64,000 nucleotides of DNA from Calycina herbarum (GCA_001414485.1 LLEY01000035.1:62001-126000); one strand, 5' to 3'; positions 11,753-24,424 are shown, counted from the first letter of the stretch. The notes: generated from the sequence alone by a model not told the origin. Program-made: numbers and translations.

Positions 11753-13051
11753 TTTAGTGGATTGTGGGGATTGTGTATATGAAAATTTGTGAGTTTAATA
11801 TTTGGCAGATGGATTTTGAGGTGTTTTGTTGTTGTTCTTGCTGGAGTTGAGAGGGTGGAGATGAGCTGAAATGATGGATGATGTAAAGAAAATATATCCT
11901 ATGCTGAATTCAGGTCAACCTATATACTTTCACTTCCAAATCCCATCACAATCCTGCGGCCGTAGCTCCCACAGCACCACAGAATGGGGACAATTTTTAC
12001 GAGACAGTCGTCGTATACTGCGGGGGAATTCGATCCCGCATCGGCCGTAGAGATACTGGTTTCAGGTACTACGCCACATGACTGCGTTTCGACACCTTAT
12101 CTCAGCCTCACAGGAGCTTGTTTTTACCATCTTCATCGTGAGTTCCTTTATAGAGCGCTTATTTGACGTAAAACTCTATCGGTGGCTTTGGGTAAGTTTG
12201 AACGATGGTGATCCTGAATTTCGTTTTGGGCTGTGGTGCTGTGATGACGATGCTAATTTGGGGGCTAATCTTTTGAGCGATTCGCACTCTGACAGTTTGT
12301 CAGCCAATCCTTTCAATTATGGTAGCGACAGAGGATGTGATTGGATGAGAACATTTCACTTATCTTTCCCTTTTAATTAGTCGCGCCTCCTATCGAGCTG
12401 ACGTGGGGTAAAACCGCGAATTGCACCCTAAAACTCATGTCTTTCCAATAGAAATCTTTTTCAGTAGGCAACCCATCTCCCAATTCAGACTATAAGATAC
12501 TCTCTAAGCGATCGCTATTCCTTGAAATATACAAGGCACGTGACACACGGAGATTTTCCCTGTGATATCGGGCCACGTGACTGGCCGATAATCGCAGGGC
12601 TCCATATACGCGCTATTAGTCAAAATGATACCGTTCGGTAGTCAGTTTGGGTGAACTTTTGCGTTGTCCAAGCTCTGGCGCAATGGTTACCTTGTGTATT
12701 ACGCAGACTAATAGCTGGTAATATAACACCCCATTTCACTCTGGGCTTTGGTGCACCAGTAGGGTCTAGACCATCAAATGTCCATTGGATGGAAGACTCT
12801 GCTATAGTTCAGAACCCCCTCACTTCCAATCTAAAAAACTACTCTTCACTCAAAAAGTTTTAATCAAACCTTTGTATATCAAAATAAACCAAAATGATTC
12901 ATTTCCCAAAGTCGAGAACCCTAAAATCCTCCGAAGTGACGCCTTTCCCTTAACTAAAAAAGTAGTAAAAATAGTACACACTTCAGCTCTCCCAACTAAC
13001 CCCTCGATTTCCAAATCCCCTTCCTATTTTCCCCGAACAACCTTCCTCACA
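11753..13051. other. Long divergent intergenic region
   Basis: This 1.3-kb stretch lies between the minus-strand NmrA-like gene and the plus-strand gene at 13,052, so it should contain both promoters. CACGTG-type palindromes occur near 12,538 and 12,573. I found no spliced ORF or repeat. Confidence 0.45.
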
Positions 13052-13667
13052 ATGTACACAGAAATCGAAACAGATCCGGTGCTCGAGGTCTACTCCTTCC
13101 TCCATCAAACCCCGCGACCAAATAAAACACATATAACAGGAGAACCCGATTCACGCATCATGTTCCCCTGCTTATTCAAGATCTCAATCCCAACTGAAGC
13201 AATCGAAGCACCACCTCCCCTCAAAAATGTGAAATTGATAGAATTGCACTTGCAAGATAGAGGTATGTACTTCCCTCCTCGCTTTCCCCATGCTCATTAC
13301 CTATTCCACCCTCACTCGTCTAGATCAGTCACCCTATCCATCACCCTTCCTCCTCTCATACCCCCCACCACCCCCTCCCTCCCCCAAAAACCCAAAAAAC
13401 TAACATCCCCAAGCACTATCCTCCTACACCCGCCGCAACGTCCACCTCCCCTACGAAACCTGGCAAGAATTCACAACACAGCAACCCTACATCTCACACC
13501 TCTACTACGAGCACGCACGCCTAGACCTCTACCGCCACCTCAAGAAATCGAGTGGCAAAGCGGTGGACAAATTACTAAAACATAAGAGATATGAGGAGTG
13601 GAAACGGAGGGAGATGGAGGGGATGAGGAGGGGGAGGAAGAAGTTTTGGTTTTGGTTGAGGACTTGA
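13052..13667 (+). CDS. Hypothetical 154-aa basic-tailed protein
   Basis: Two exons, 13,052-13,262 and 13,414-13,667. The 151-nt intron has a GTATGT donor and an ACTAAC branch just before AG, and the split Ala codon keeps frame. The protein starts MYTEIETDPVLEVYSFLHQT. Its second exon reads YTRRNVHLPYETWQEFTTQQ, then a Tyr-rich stretch ending in a strongly basic segment (KHKRYEEWKRREMEGMRRGRKK). The intron is pyrimidine-rich and lacks coding character, while exon 2 reads as a compact folded protein. No signal peptide or known domain. The frame is open upstream to 12,785, but the later ATG is the first sensible start. Confidence 0.62.
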
Positions 13668-13944
13668 TTGTTTTGATTGTTTTATGCCAGGGAATGAGGG
13701 GGGAAGAGGAAAGGGTACGGATGTGTGCTGTTTTTGGGGGGATTGGTCGGGAGTAAGGCGTTGGACATTGTTATGAGATTTATGAGAGGAATGGAATTGG
13801 AGTGTACTGCTCTTCCGAGAAAAAAAGAAAAAAAAAATGTGCCGATGAGTCATTGACTTCATCATGAAGGACGACTTTTCTCATGTAACAGTAATAAAAT
13901 AATGTAAACTCGAATTCCACTAGACTTCCTCCTCATACGATGAA

Positions 13945-15180
13945 CTAGACAACACCCGACATGAGATCCACGATATAAGTCCCAGTATCCGCAAGACACA
14001 CCCCAGATTCCTTCAGCATCTCAACCGGAAACCCAACAAAAGCATGTGGGGCCCCAGTATATATCTTCACAAAAGCCACCCCACCAGCCATCATCCACCT
14101 GGTCCCCATCAAGACACTATCATCAAGCAACGGATCCTCAGTTCCACAAGTGAACAAAGCACTTGGCAAGCGACCGCGGAAAGGAGCAAGATCCTCGTAA
14201 AATGGCGATATAGCCGGCGACTTCTTCTCTTCGACAGACATGTTGGGCAAGAATGCGTGTCGGAAGTGGACTGACATGCTTTGGGGAATGATGGGTGCAT
14301 GGGTCAGGTTGATATGCAGTGGGAGTTCGGAAAGATCGTAGCAGCCAAAGTGAAGTAGGAGACCGAGGAGTTTGAAATCCGGGTAGGCTTTGAGTAGGTG
14401 GAATAGTGTGACTAAAGACAGGTGGCCACCGGCTGACTGTTTGTAGTTTGATTAGAATTTATATATTGAGTTAGAAACTAAGAACCTGACTTAGAAAAAA
14501 GAAGAAAAAACAGATTATCAAATGATCCAACTCAAGAAACTCCGCTTCAATGTAAAGTATCGTTCCAATTATTGACATCCCTTGAGTTGACAAGTATCTG
14601 GGCTGGTATAAAAGTAAAGTTACCAACATACCTCGCCACCGATAAACTTCAGTGAGCCTCCATAATCTTTCTCAGAGTTCTTGACCAAATATTCGCCTGC
14701 ATCAATGCAGTCTTCGGGACCTTTTGGATACGGATTTTCGGGAGCAAGCCTGTACCCAACTGAAACAACAGCCAAATCACCAGTGTCGGCGTAGAATTGA
14801 AGAAGCTTATCGTAAGATCTTTCATCCCCAAGTGTCCATCCTCCTCCGTGAAAGTGCATCACCGAGCCTTTACAGCTCTTCCGCTCTTCGTCGGTTTTCC
14901 GACTCGAAGGGTAGATGGCCCTGCATGGTATTCCTCTTCCAACTTCACGGGAGGGTATCTTGAAGTTCACTCCATCTGGGTTCACGACTGGTGGTTTAGA
15001 TGGCGTTTGCCCAGCCCATACCATCTCTCGATATTTTGCAGCTCCAACTCCAACCTCGTACCATTTTGGTGCCTTTTCTGCGATAGCTATAAGTGTTTTG
15101 TTGAGGTTATTAGCTTGTTCGGAATTGTTGGCGGGGTCGAATTTCCCCGCATCGATGACGACATCTGAAGTGAGAGGCAT
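13945..15180 (-). CDS. HSL/GDXG-type alpha/beta hydrolase (esterase/lipase)
   Basis: Exons are 15,180-14,632 and 14,436-13,945, with a GTATGT donor, a CAG acceptor and a phase 0 junction; 346 aa. HFHGGGW (about residue 122) is the HGGG oxyanion-hole motif. The nucleophile motif G-E-S-A-G-G is assembled across the intron, exon 1 ending in ...FIGGE and exon 2 starting SAGGH. EDPLLDD and GAPHAF near the C-terminus supply the probable Asp and His of the triad. Members hydrolyse short acyl esters or acetylated metabolites; the substrate here is unknown. No signal peptide is seen, so it is probably cytosolic. Confidence 0.87.
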
Positions 15181-15453
15181 GTTCGAACATTTGACTTGAA
15201 AGAATGATGGGAATGTTGTATGAAGTAAAAATGAATTGACGCCTTTTTAAGTCACAACAGCCTCCTTTCCAAAATCGGTAGAAGTTGCGACCACCACTTA
15301 CAAGTCTTCTTTTCGTGGACTGTTACAAATCCACTTAAAATCCGCGGGCTTAGAATGGGGTAGTTTCTTGGCAATGCGCGGTGGAGCACTCCGGGTGAAA
15401 TGGAGGCGATCCTAAAATGGTGCTTTCAAACCAAAAAAACCAAAAATACTCCT

Positions 15454-16953
15454 TCACTTCTTTACCAAGCGATTACCCTGTCTGGCGCCGTCTGGTACTT
15501 TGGTATACATAGAATACTTGCTATTCGTCCCTTTCCGTGGTTTTTCTGGTGCTTGACCCACTATCTTATTCTTGCCGTAATTTATCACAGCAGCCAATGT
15601 TTTGAAGGGAAGACCAGCAATGGTAGCAAAAGCTTGAAGCGGAAGAACAACTGCTGTTGCTCCCCATTCCACAAGGATACCGGTGAAAGTCCGATGTCTT
15701 TGACCACTATTTGCTGCTGCGGCTGCAAGTGAGATGGCATCGTTGAGCCTTGACTCTAGGTCCTGCAAACGGGATTCCGTTTGAAACGTTTGGAGCGTGG
15801 CACGCTTCTCATAGCGACGAACCGCTCGATTGAGCGCATCGAGGTCTGGCTGCAATGCTTTACGGACCTCCGTTGTCACTTGGGCAGATTGCTTCCCAGT
15901 CAAAGCGAGCTCTTGGTTTGGCGGAGGGTTATTGGATGACGAACTTCGACTTTCCAAATCCTCAATTCTCTGGAGTAGCTCCTTCAAATTTTCCGCTTCT
16001 TTCCCATTCCCATTTGCACCTGTATATGGGGTTTCCGCCACGACTCGCTGAAGATGGAGTGTCCTTGATTGAATCAGCTTGGTAAGATGTGCCATGGGCC
16101 GTACTTCCGAGGCAAGGAGGAAGATGGTCAAATTGTAGTTGGAGACTAGACCCTCAGATGGCCGACTCAATTGTGACCGAATCGTGTGGAGTAGGTATGC
16201 GCCCAGGAGGGGGAATACGAAGCACGAGAGAAGAGCCAGGACCTCATGCATATATAATTCCTTCGTTGCTGTTTCCCGAGCACCCGAAGGCCGAGCTGGT
16301 TTCGAATGGGGCGTCAAAGGCTCTGTTGCTTCCTCCTCTGGCACTTCCTCTAATGTTGCTTGTGAAAAGCTGAGGGGATTCTCATCGTCGCTAGCATCGC
16401 TGAATATGCCTCCGCCGTCTTCCTCCTTGAGTCGAATTAATTGCGCAGAGTGATACCAGTCCCTGGTGACATGTTAGTACTTGTGTAAGACATGAACATC
16501 CAAGAATTCCACGTACCATGGCAACCGAACCGACCAATTCAAGAAGATAGCTGCCAGCCCCAGTAGCATAATATCCGTCATTACTAGACTACCATTCGTA
16601 AAAAGCATGCCACCAATGGCGGGTAATAGAGCAAACGCGAGAGGTGCTGAGTGCCATGGCGATGAATCTGGACTGGTTTCTTGACCCATGGCGTTTGGTT
16701 TTGGAAGCAGTAGATCATCCGTTGATGATTGAAATGTTTTTCTGGCTTCGTTGAGGGAATATTCGGAGAAATTAGAGCTTCTCCTTCTCAGACCTACCGC
16801 TGGCGCGGGAGAAGGCGAATCGGTCTGGCTAGACAGTGACAAACGCGGGCGAGGAGAGGACCGTCGCGTCGATTCGTCCATGGTTGATACGGTGGCAGTT
16901 CTGCGAATTGGTGCAAACCCTGAGGAGGGATATGGCAGTTCGCCAGTCGCCAT
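15454..16953 (-). CDS. Conserved-looking membrane protein, coiled-coil middle
   Basis: Exon 1 is 16,953-16,517 and exon 2 is 16,462-15,454. The 54-nt intron has a GTACGT donor, a CTAAC branch and CAG acceptor, and the Trp codon is split in frame; 481 aa. The N-terminus is Ser/Arg-rich and disordered. Hydrophobic segments follow at about 105-140 (ALLPAIGGMLFTNGSLVM, IMLLGLAAIFLNWSV), then an acidic linker, another hydrophobic stretch (VLALLSCFVFPLLGAYLLH), a Gln/Glu-rich coiled coil, and a short hydrophobic stretch near the basic C-terminus. Overall it resembles an endomembrane protein. I do not recognise a named family. Confidence 0.8.
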
Positions 16954-17884
16954 CGCGACGTCGTCTTCAACGCGAAATGGTGGTGTTATTGATTGTGAAT
17001 GAATAAATTGTACAGGGGAGCTTGAGGGGCCTGGTGATCGTCACAGGGGGTTGGTGGGACCTTCCTTGGCAATGATCACTCCATTTCGGTATCCGATATC
17101 CGACCACTTGCCGACGTCAAAGGGTTCTTATTCACGATGTTCAGATGCGAGTGCGAAGAACAATCTGAGATGATTTTAAGGGAAAGAAGAATGGCCTCAA
17201 GTGAGCAGGGCAGGGTAGGGTAGCCAACTCTATGAAGGCCATCTTTCCTCATGTTCTTGATTTCTTTTCCAGCCCTTGCTTTTCTTCATGCAGGAACACA
17301 ACACCATCACCTACTGGCTCCACGAGGAAGAATGTCTGGCCTTTGCAAAGCTTGTCATTTTCCTGTCTCATTCCATCTCGTTTTCTGCAGCATATGAATG
17401 AATTCCTGCTTTGCCGAGTAATATCATTTTCCAGAAAGAGTGGTTGGCGTTGAAGAGGCAGTCCTTGAAATATTGTTGGGGCAGCTAAGCAGGCGTTTAG
17501 AACAATCAAAGTCAGTTGTTCCAAATATCAAGGTTGATTTGTAGTTTTCCAGGAACGGTGGAACAACGAGAGTTACAAGTTCAGAGTACCTATAGGTGTT
17601 TAATGTCGCTTTTGTTGTCCACCGCGAGGCACGATCGATACTTGTTGAACACACAAATTTCTAAACCCCATTCTTCCTGGCAGCCAGAATTGCGGAAGCT
17701 ATATTCTAGGATTGTTCTATCATAACGGAGGGTCCCGATCCACACAAGGGGAGAAATAGCTTGGAAGCATCTTTCGATTTTTAAGAATGTTTCCAACCCT
17801 AGATACTACTACTACGTACAGATTCATTTTTCATTCCATTTTCAATCGCAACTAAGCAGTCCGGCTGCCTGGTCTACTAACCCC
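16954..17884. other. Intergenic, nothing recognised
   Basis: This 0.93-kb spacer holds the promoter side of the membrane protein gene and the 3' side of the secreted-protein gene below it. The open frames present are unsupported by splice sites or composition. Confidence 0.45.
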
Positions 17885-18569
17885 TCAAAGCTCAATACAA
17901 CCGTCCCCCACATGCCTAAACTCATCACGAATATCAATGTTAAATGAGTTATCAGGTCCGAACTTCTGTCCGCAAACACCCTCATGTCTTCCAGTACATT
18001 TGTCCGTGATTTCTCGAACATACGACGCCAAAACTTTACAAGAGAGGTCTTTTTTCTAGTTGGACTGTATCAAAGTCGTTAGCGTCTTATCCTCCTATAA
18101 GTGATGGACTTACATCGTTGTAGAGCCAGATGTTAGCACTAAGCATACACGCAAGCTTTTGGGGGTTGGTGCCATGGCTCGGCTCAGCCATACACCGCTT
18201 GCCATCCGCGTCCATCTGTTCGAGGACACCGGCCAACTTCCTGGCCGCTTCAGCGCTGGTTCGTGCCCAGCCTTGTAAAGGGCAGCAAATAGGTTCGTTC
18301 TGTACAAAGTTGTAAGCTCTTCATCTCTGGATGTGGAATGGAAGGAGTGGGGGAAAAGAGGAGGAGGGGGGTGGTTTTTGTACCTCTGCTCTAGCTTCGA
18401 GGTCTCCATATGTGACGTTGAATTCTCATGAAGAGTACTAGAGTCGATGTAGTGGGCGAGTACCTAGTGGTCGATAGTTAGCCCTCGTTGTTCCAAGCAG
18501 TATTTTGATATCTGTACTTACCATCCCGACGGGTCCAAAGAGGAACGAAATGAAGGTTGAAGTCAGCAT
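17885..18569 (-). pseudogene. Small secreted Cys-rich protein (family member 2), frameshifted
   Basis: Exons are 18,569-18,522, 18,463-18,384, 18,299-18,114 and 18,055-17,885. Exon 1 has 16 codons (MLTSTFISFLFGPVGM), nearly identical to member 3. Exon 3 has CC...C...C and ends IWLYND. Exon 4 reads DLSCKVLASYVREI, then CGQKFGPD and FNIDIRDE. Exon 2 is 80 nt instead of a multiple of three. Compared with member 3 it lacks one base close to 18,425, so its reading frame (…ENSTSH) leaves the homologous one (…VTYG.LEAR.E). All other exons are in phase 0. It is either a recent pseudogene or an assembly error. Confidence 0.7.
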
Positions 18570-19174
18570 GTTTATTGTTATGGTAGTTGTATGAGATGTT
18601 CTGCTTTTTCGAAATTTTCTTGCTTTTAGGAAGTTCATTCGGGAGACTGTTAAAAGGCTAGAGAGAGAGCTACCGGCTATTTATACTTTTCGGTATGCTA
18701 CATTGCTTGGGCGTGGGACGTCATATGCAGAAAGTTGTGAGTGTGTATAATCTGGGAATCATTCATTCATAGTACATAATGACGTGGATCTTATGATTAT
18801 CTTATGAGTCTTGACTTGTTTCTATTTAAGCAGTTTATAGTGCTGCTTCATTCTTCTTACTACATTACCACACTCTCTCTTTCTAATGTAGAACGCTATT
18901 GGCAACCGTATTTCTGTTGAGGTATCGTGTTACAATAACGCTGATCAATATCGAGGGCTTTCAATAAAATTTCGGAATTGTTTCATCATTACGGTGTCAT
19001 TGCTTTTAATAGGAAAGCCGGGGCTGATTCACACCAGTGGTACTGCTTTGGTTGAAGAACCTGCTTCGATTGTTTTTAAGGATATTCTCAACTCCAGAGA
19101 CTAGCTACAGAATACATTTTTGATCCTTTGCAAAAGTAAGAAGTCCTGCCACTTGCCTTATGTCCCGGTTATAA
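18570..19174. other. Ancestral spacer between tandem secreted-protein genes
   Basis: This 0.6-kb spacer separates member 2 from the displaced 3' end of member 3. It would have held the promoter of member 2 (minus strand). No gene or repeat is seen. Confidence 0.5.
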
Positions 19175-19247
19175 TCATTTGCCGTGGACTTCAACTTCTG
19201 GATATCCTGGACAACCCGGCTGCGGAGCGGCATTTTTTGGGCATGTA
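19175..19247 (-). pseudogene. Displaced 3' end of secreted-protein gene member 3
   Basis: Read on the minus strand from the TA at 19,246-19,247, this piece is open for 23 codons to TGA at 19,175-19,177. It includes two Cys and ends EVEVHGK. It is in exact frame with the last exon of the gene at 48,511-49,207 once the mariner and one copy of the TA duplication are removed. It is thus the original C-terminus, now stranded about 29 kb from its gene. Confidence 0.82.
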
Positions 19248-19421
19248 AGAGTGCGTGACATCGTTCTTCGTACACCTGACGTAATTATGACATATCTCCA
19301 CAACCACACTAGTTAAGCACTAATAATAACATATAAATTAAAATTTAGTTATTTTGTTACTATTCCAGTGCGTAGTAGCCCTTCCTTTACTCTTAATTAC
19401 GTCTTCTAGCTTATATGTTAA

Positions 19422-19654
19422 TCAGTAGGTTAAGTAGCGCTAGTCCTTTAGATCTACCAACTTCTATAGTTCCTTATATACCTCCTTTATTTGCGCCTTA
19501 GTAGTTACTACGTAAGGTAACTTAGTAATCTTATTCTTTATCTACCTCTAGACCTTCTTAATAAGGTTGAGATCAGGAGAAGAAGGTAGCTATATAAAAC
19601 CCTTGATTCCCTTTGTAGCTCTTAGAGCCTTAGTAAAGCGTTGGTGGTAAGGAG
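19422..19654 (-). pseudogene. Tc1/mariner transposase, C-terminal half
   Basis: The minus-strand translation reads through APYHQRFTKALRATKGIK, then LPSSPDLNLI (the family's SPDLNPIE motif with the last catalytic acidic region), ending RYLTY and TGA at 19,422. In-frame TAGs fit CAG or TGG precursors. The preceding codons are found at 47,618 and below, beyond the inserted E1 retrotransposon. Confidence 0.82.
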
Positions 19655-19659
19655 CTCTA
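19655..19659. repeat. Target-site duplication CTCTA, left side of E1
   Basis: The five bases immediately before the TG of the 5' LTR at 19,660 are identical to 47,613-47,617 after the 3' LTR. Confidence 0.9.
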
Positions 19660-20122
19660 TGTCACGAATCACGTGCTAGCACGTGAAAGAGTGAAGTCCA
19701 GGCGACGCCCTGACAGGACAAATACTATTGTAACCCTGAAAGGAAGGAGGGATTGAATGTGGAAGGACATGCAATCCTAGGGATCTCATTACAGTTATAT
19801 CACGTTACTCGGTTAGGAGCAGTCAGGTGATGGAGTCCAGTTTTGAGGAGCCCTGGAAATGGAGTCGGACTCCATCTTCGGGACTCCTGCTAAGCAGGAC
19901 TCTAAACATGAACGAAGGTTCTATATAAGACTAGCACGTCTGCTATTAGATAGGAGCTTCGTGCTTAACTTTAGTTATTAATCTTATTATCTTGTTTAAT
20001 AACCTTAATACAAGTAACGAGTTTACTTCTAAGTAAACAACCCAGCGCATCTGTACTTCTTACCTATATACCAACCTTCGAGACTTAGTCATCTTTGTTT
20101 AGTTTGTTTAAGTTTCGTTATA
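19660..20122 (+). repeat. E1 5' LTR (463 nt)
   Basis: It begins TGTCACGAATCACGTG and ends CGTTATA (from TTACA). TATATAAG near 19,923 is a likely TATA box. It is less RIP-mutated than its partner at 47,150; the differences seen are almost all C-to-T or G-to-A. Confidence 0.9.
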
Positions 20123-23100
20123 CTTTAAGCACTAGCTTAGAAGTTCAGTCGCTATAGCCCTAGCAACCCTCGCCGCAGCAGCTAGCTTAAATACTAGTCG
20201 AGTTAACGTCGTAGGAATATCCAGAAGCGCGACTAGTAGAACACCTGCTAGTACATAGTCAACTAGGAACGACGACAATGTTAGTATACTAGACACCCCC
20301 GAGCCTTATAAGGTCGAAGCACTTAAGTCTATCAAAGTTAAGATACTAGACACGTATTACAGGAAGCGAAAGGAACTTAACTTATTCCTTCTCTAAATAG
20401 ACATCTATTTCAACTTTAACTCTAATAAATTCAAAGGCAATTATAATTCACGAACTATCTTCGCTATCTCCTACCTTAGAGGATTAGTATTAGAATAGGC
20501 TTAGCTAGAGTCTTTATTTCTATCCTCTCCTTCTAAGCTAGAAGATAAGTCTAATATTTCTAAAGAACTAGTCGATAGTAGTAATTCGTATTCTACTTAA
20601 AGAGGTTGTTTAGATTCTATTACTAATCGTATATTATAATTTTCTTTAAGAAGTAGATCTCTATTATTATTAGTATCTTAGATATTACTAATTCCTTTAT
20701 TATTCTTAATCTAGGTTTTATATTCTTATACTTTAAGTTCCTTATTTATAAGTTTAATATAATTAGTTAAAGCTACCTATTATTAGATAGTAGTATTAAT
20801 CTATTTCCTTCTCTTAGAGTCTTTCTTCTTACTATACTTATTTACTCTATAACTAGAGAGGCTATAGTTATAATATAAGTTCTACTTACGTCGACGATTT
20901 CGCTCTTCCTAGGAAAGTCCTTCTTTTTTTAGAAAGGTTTTCTTTTATATAGCGTTTACTTTCTTATCTTACTTAATATAAGAGTACTTCTACTTTCCTA
21001 ACTCTTTACTCTTTTCCCTATACCTAGGGTTACTCTTCCTAAATTCGTATAGGCGGTTATCTAACTAGATAACTTCTTTAATTATACCTATAATAGTTAA
21101 GAATTATATATTCTATTTAGCTATTCTCTTATAGATATATACCTTTAATCCTCTATAGAAGAGTTCTATAAGAGTAATAGTATCCTATTCTAACCTTATT
21201 CTATAACGTTGAAATTTATTAGTATAATCTATTACTAATCTAGTCTAGTATAATTCTAAAAGCTTGTATATAGCTGTTTAGATTATATCGAAGTCTCTAA
21301 AGACTTTTCTAATAGTTGCTTTAAATCCTTTCTAAGATTTAAATATAATCTTAGTTAGTTCTATCTTTCTATCTTTATCCTTGTTTTCGAAGAAGTCCTC
21401 TCTAAAGTTAGAGAAACTTAGGCCTTTCTTAGAATATTTAAATAAGAGAATTAATAAGTATATATTAATAACTAGAAACTAGACTTCTAGAGTCCTTATA
21501 CTATATAGGGAGTTAATCTAACTATATTAATAATATATATAGTTATAAGAAATAACTCTAAGATAATAACTCTGGTTAGCCTAATTACTAGGTAGGAAAC
21601 TATTAAGAATAAAGAACCTAAGCATAGCTAACTACGAGTTAAGGAACCTATCTATCTTAAGATAGAGGACGTATAAAAGGTATATAATATTTTAGAAGAA
21701 ACTAGTATATAGACATAGTAGGTTCTAATAGGATTTAAAAGGCGGATTAAAACCCCTTTTTATAGAATAATATCTAAAGACGTTATACTAGAGGAATTTA
21801 AACGATATATTATAGTTATATTAATTAGAAATAATAGGCTAATATTTAGAAAATACAGCTTATAATAGCTGTTTAGTATACTATTCTAAGAGTAAAAGAA
21901 GCTTAATATAACTAGATAGGTTAAAACAGAACTAGAAGAATCTTACTATCTATTAATAGAAGAACTATAGTATATAGAAATAGTTTAAGAAATAATAGTA
22001 TAATAGATACGGTTTAAAGGAATCTTACTAGAACCTACTAGAATAGTAGAATATTATTAGATATATAAGGTAGCTTTATCTAATAAAAAGGAAGTAGTAT
22101 TCTTTCCTTAGTTCTAAATTTAAGTAGTTAAGAAAAAGAATTTAAGAGATTATATATTTAAGGTCTAATATATAAAGCTAGAAATAAGTATATTTAAAGC
22201 TATTTTAGATTATCTATATATAAGAGAACTATAGTCTATAGAAGCTATTTTAGAAACTAGTTATAAATAGATCTAGTATAACTATAGATAATTACTAAAA
22301 TAATTTATAAGAGAAATTCCTAAGATAATAGGAATCCTAGAAAATAGATTAGTATATAAGGTAGTATATACTAATAGAGAAAGAGTAAGATTCTTTCTAT
22401 AGTATAAGAATAAGAAGAGATAAAATTATAATTATAAAAATTAATCTTTTAAAGTCTAATATATTAAAGTAAAGTTAAATACTACTTTAGAAGAAAGATA
22501 GTTAATAATAACTATTAAATTATAAGAGAAAAAGTTATAAGTTATAATAGACTTAGAAGTAATAAGTAACTTTATTTCTCTAATAGCTTAAGAAAAGCTA
22601 AATATTCTAATTAAAAGAATAAGACTATATTACTTAGGAGTAGTCGATAAAATAGATATTATATACTAAAATAGGACTATTAACTAGTAAACTATTCTAA
22701 TAAAAGTTAATATTAAAGAATACTATTTAGATATATAATTTAATATTATTAAAATAGAAAGTAAGGAAGTAATACTTAGTATATTATAGATTTAGGAATA
22801 TAATCTAGAAATCGACTAGAAAGCTAGAATAATAACCTTTAGTTAATATAAATATATAAGTTTATATTTATAACTTTAAAACTAGAACGAGGTTAGTACT
22901 ACCTCTTCTAAAGTACTAGAACACCTTGTCTAGGGTCCTCTATAGATTAGTAAGAAAGCTAATAATAAAATACCTATATAGTATAGAGAATTTATAAGAT
23001 TATTTAAAGACTTAGAAGATATACGTACTCTTTCTAAACATTAGCTATAGGATTATAAGATTAAATTAATAGAGGGTTATAACCTTAGAAAGTAGAAGCT

Positions 23101-23963
23101 TCGACTATATAACTAGAATAACTTAGCTTTATTAGAAAGTTATATTTAATAAAGAATAAAGAAGAGATATATTTAGAAATCTAAATCGTCTATCTTCTTA
23201 AATATACTTATTATTAAGAAAAAAGACGACCTAAATAGACAAGTATATATTAATTATAGAGAATTAAATAATATAACAATTAAGAACGCTTACCTATTAC
23301 TAACTAGCTAGTACTTATAGGATAAGTTAGGCTAAATAAAGAAATTTACGAAACTAGATTAATAAAACGCTTATAGATTAATTAGAATTAAGATAGGCTA
23401 TAAATAGAAGACTACGTTTATCTTACTATTAGAACTCTATAAGTATATATTAATATCTTTTAGTTTAACTAATATACTAGCTACTTATTAAAGATAGAAT
23501 AATAGTATTCTAGAAGATCTTTTAAGAGTAACTGTTATATATTACTTAGATAATATATTAATTTTCTTAGAAAATCTAGAAGAATATAAGAGCTATATAA
23601 AAGAAGTCTTATAAAGACTTACTAAAGTAGACTTTTATCTAAAACTCTTGAAATATAAGTTTAAAGTTAAAAGAACTCTCTTTCTTAGATAGGTATTTAG
23701 CTTAGAAAAAATAGAAATAGATCTATATAGTTATTAAATAGGAATTACTAAAAAATGTTAAAGACGTGTAATCCTTCTTAAGATTTGCTAATTTCTATTA
23801 ACTATTTATTAAAGACTATATAAAGATTATAAAACCTATATTAATACTAACTAGAAAGCTATAACTTTTATCTAGAATAAGAAGACTAAAAAGGCCTTCT
23901 AGGAAATTAAAGAACGGTTTATAGTAAAACCTATTCTATATAATTTTAATTATAAGAAACTAA
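20123..23963 (+). pseudogene. E1 gag, protease and reverse transcriptase remnants
   Basis: The gag N-terminus reads YKVEALKSIKVKILDTYYRKRKELN near 20,310-20,390, as in E2. The part from about 20,508 to 21,390 is in reverse orientation. From about 22,500 the frame shows protease remnants, then RT motifs (KKDDLNRQVYINYREL near 23,220; YLDNILIF near 23,555). Frequent TAA/TAG make it non-coding. The frame is cut at 23,963 by E2 and resumes at 38,095. Confidence 0.85.
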
Positions 23964-24424
23964 TGTCACGAATCACGTGCCAGCACGTGACGAAGTGAAG
24001 TCCAGGCGACGCTCTAATAGGACGAGCACTATTAGAACCCTGAAAGAAAGAAAGGATTAGATATAGTAGGATATACAATCCTAGGATCTTATTATAGTTA
24101 TATCACGTGACTCGGTTAGGAGCGGTTAGGTGATGGAGTCTAGTTTTAAGGAGCCCTGGAAATAGAGTCGGACTTCATTTTCGAGACTTCTACTAAGGAG
24201 GACTCTAATAAGAACGAAGGTTCTATATAAGACTAGCACGTCTGTTATTAGATAAGAGCTTTGTACTTAACTTTAGTTACTAATCTTATTATATTGTTTA
24301 ATATCTTTGATATAAGTAACGAGTTCACTTCTAAGTAAATAACCTAGCGTATTTGTACTTCTTATCTATATACTAACCTTTGAGACTTAGTTATCTTTGT
24401 TTAGTTTATTTGAGTTTTGTTATA
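23964..24424 (+). repeat. E2 5' LTR (461 nt)
   Basis: Starts TGTCACGAATCACGTGCC and ends GTTATA. It has the same R/U5-like part as the other elements (TCTATATAAGACTAGCACG, then CACTTCTAAGTAAATAACC). Confidence 0.9.
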
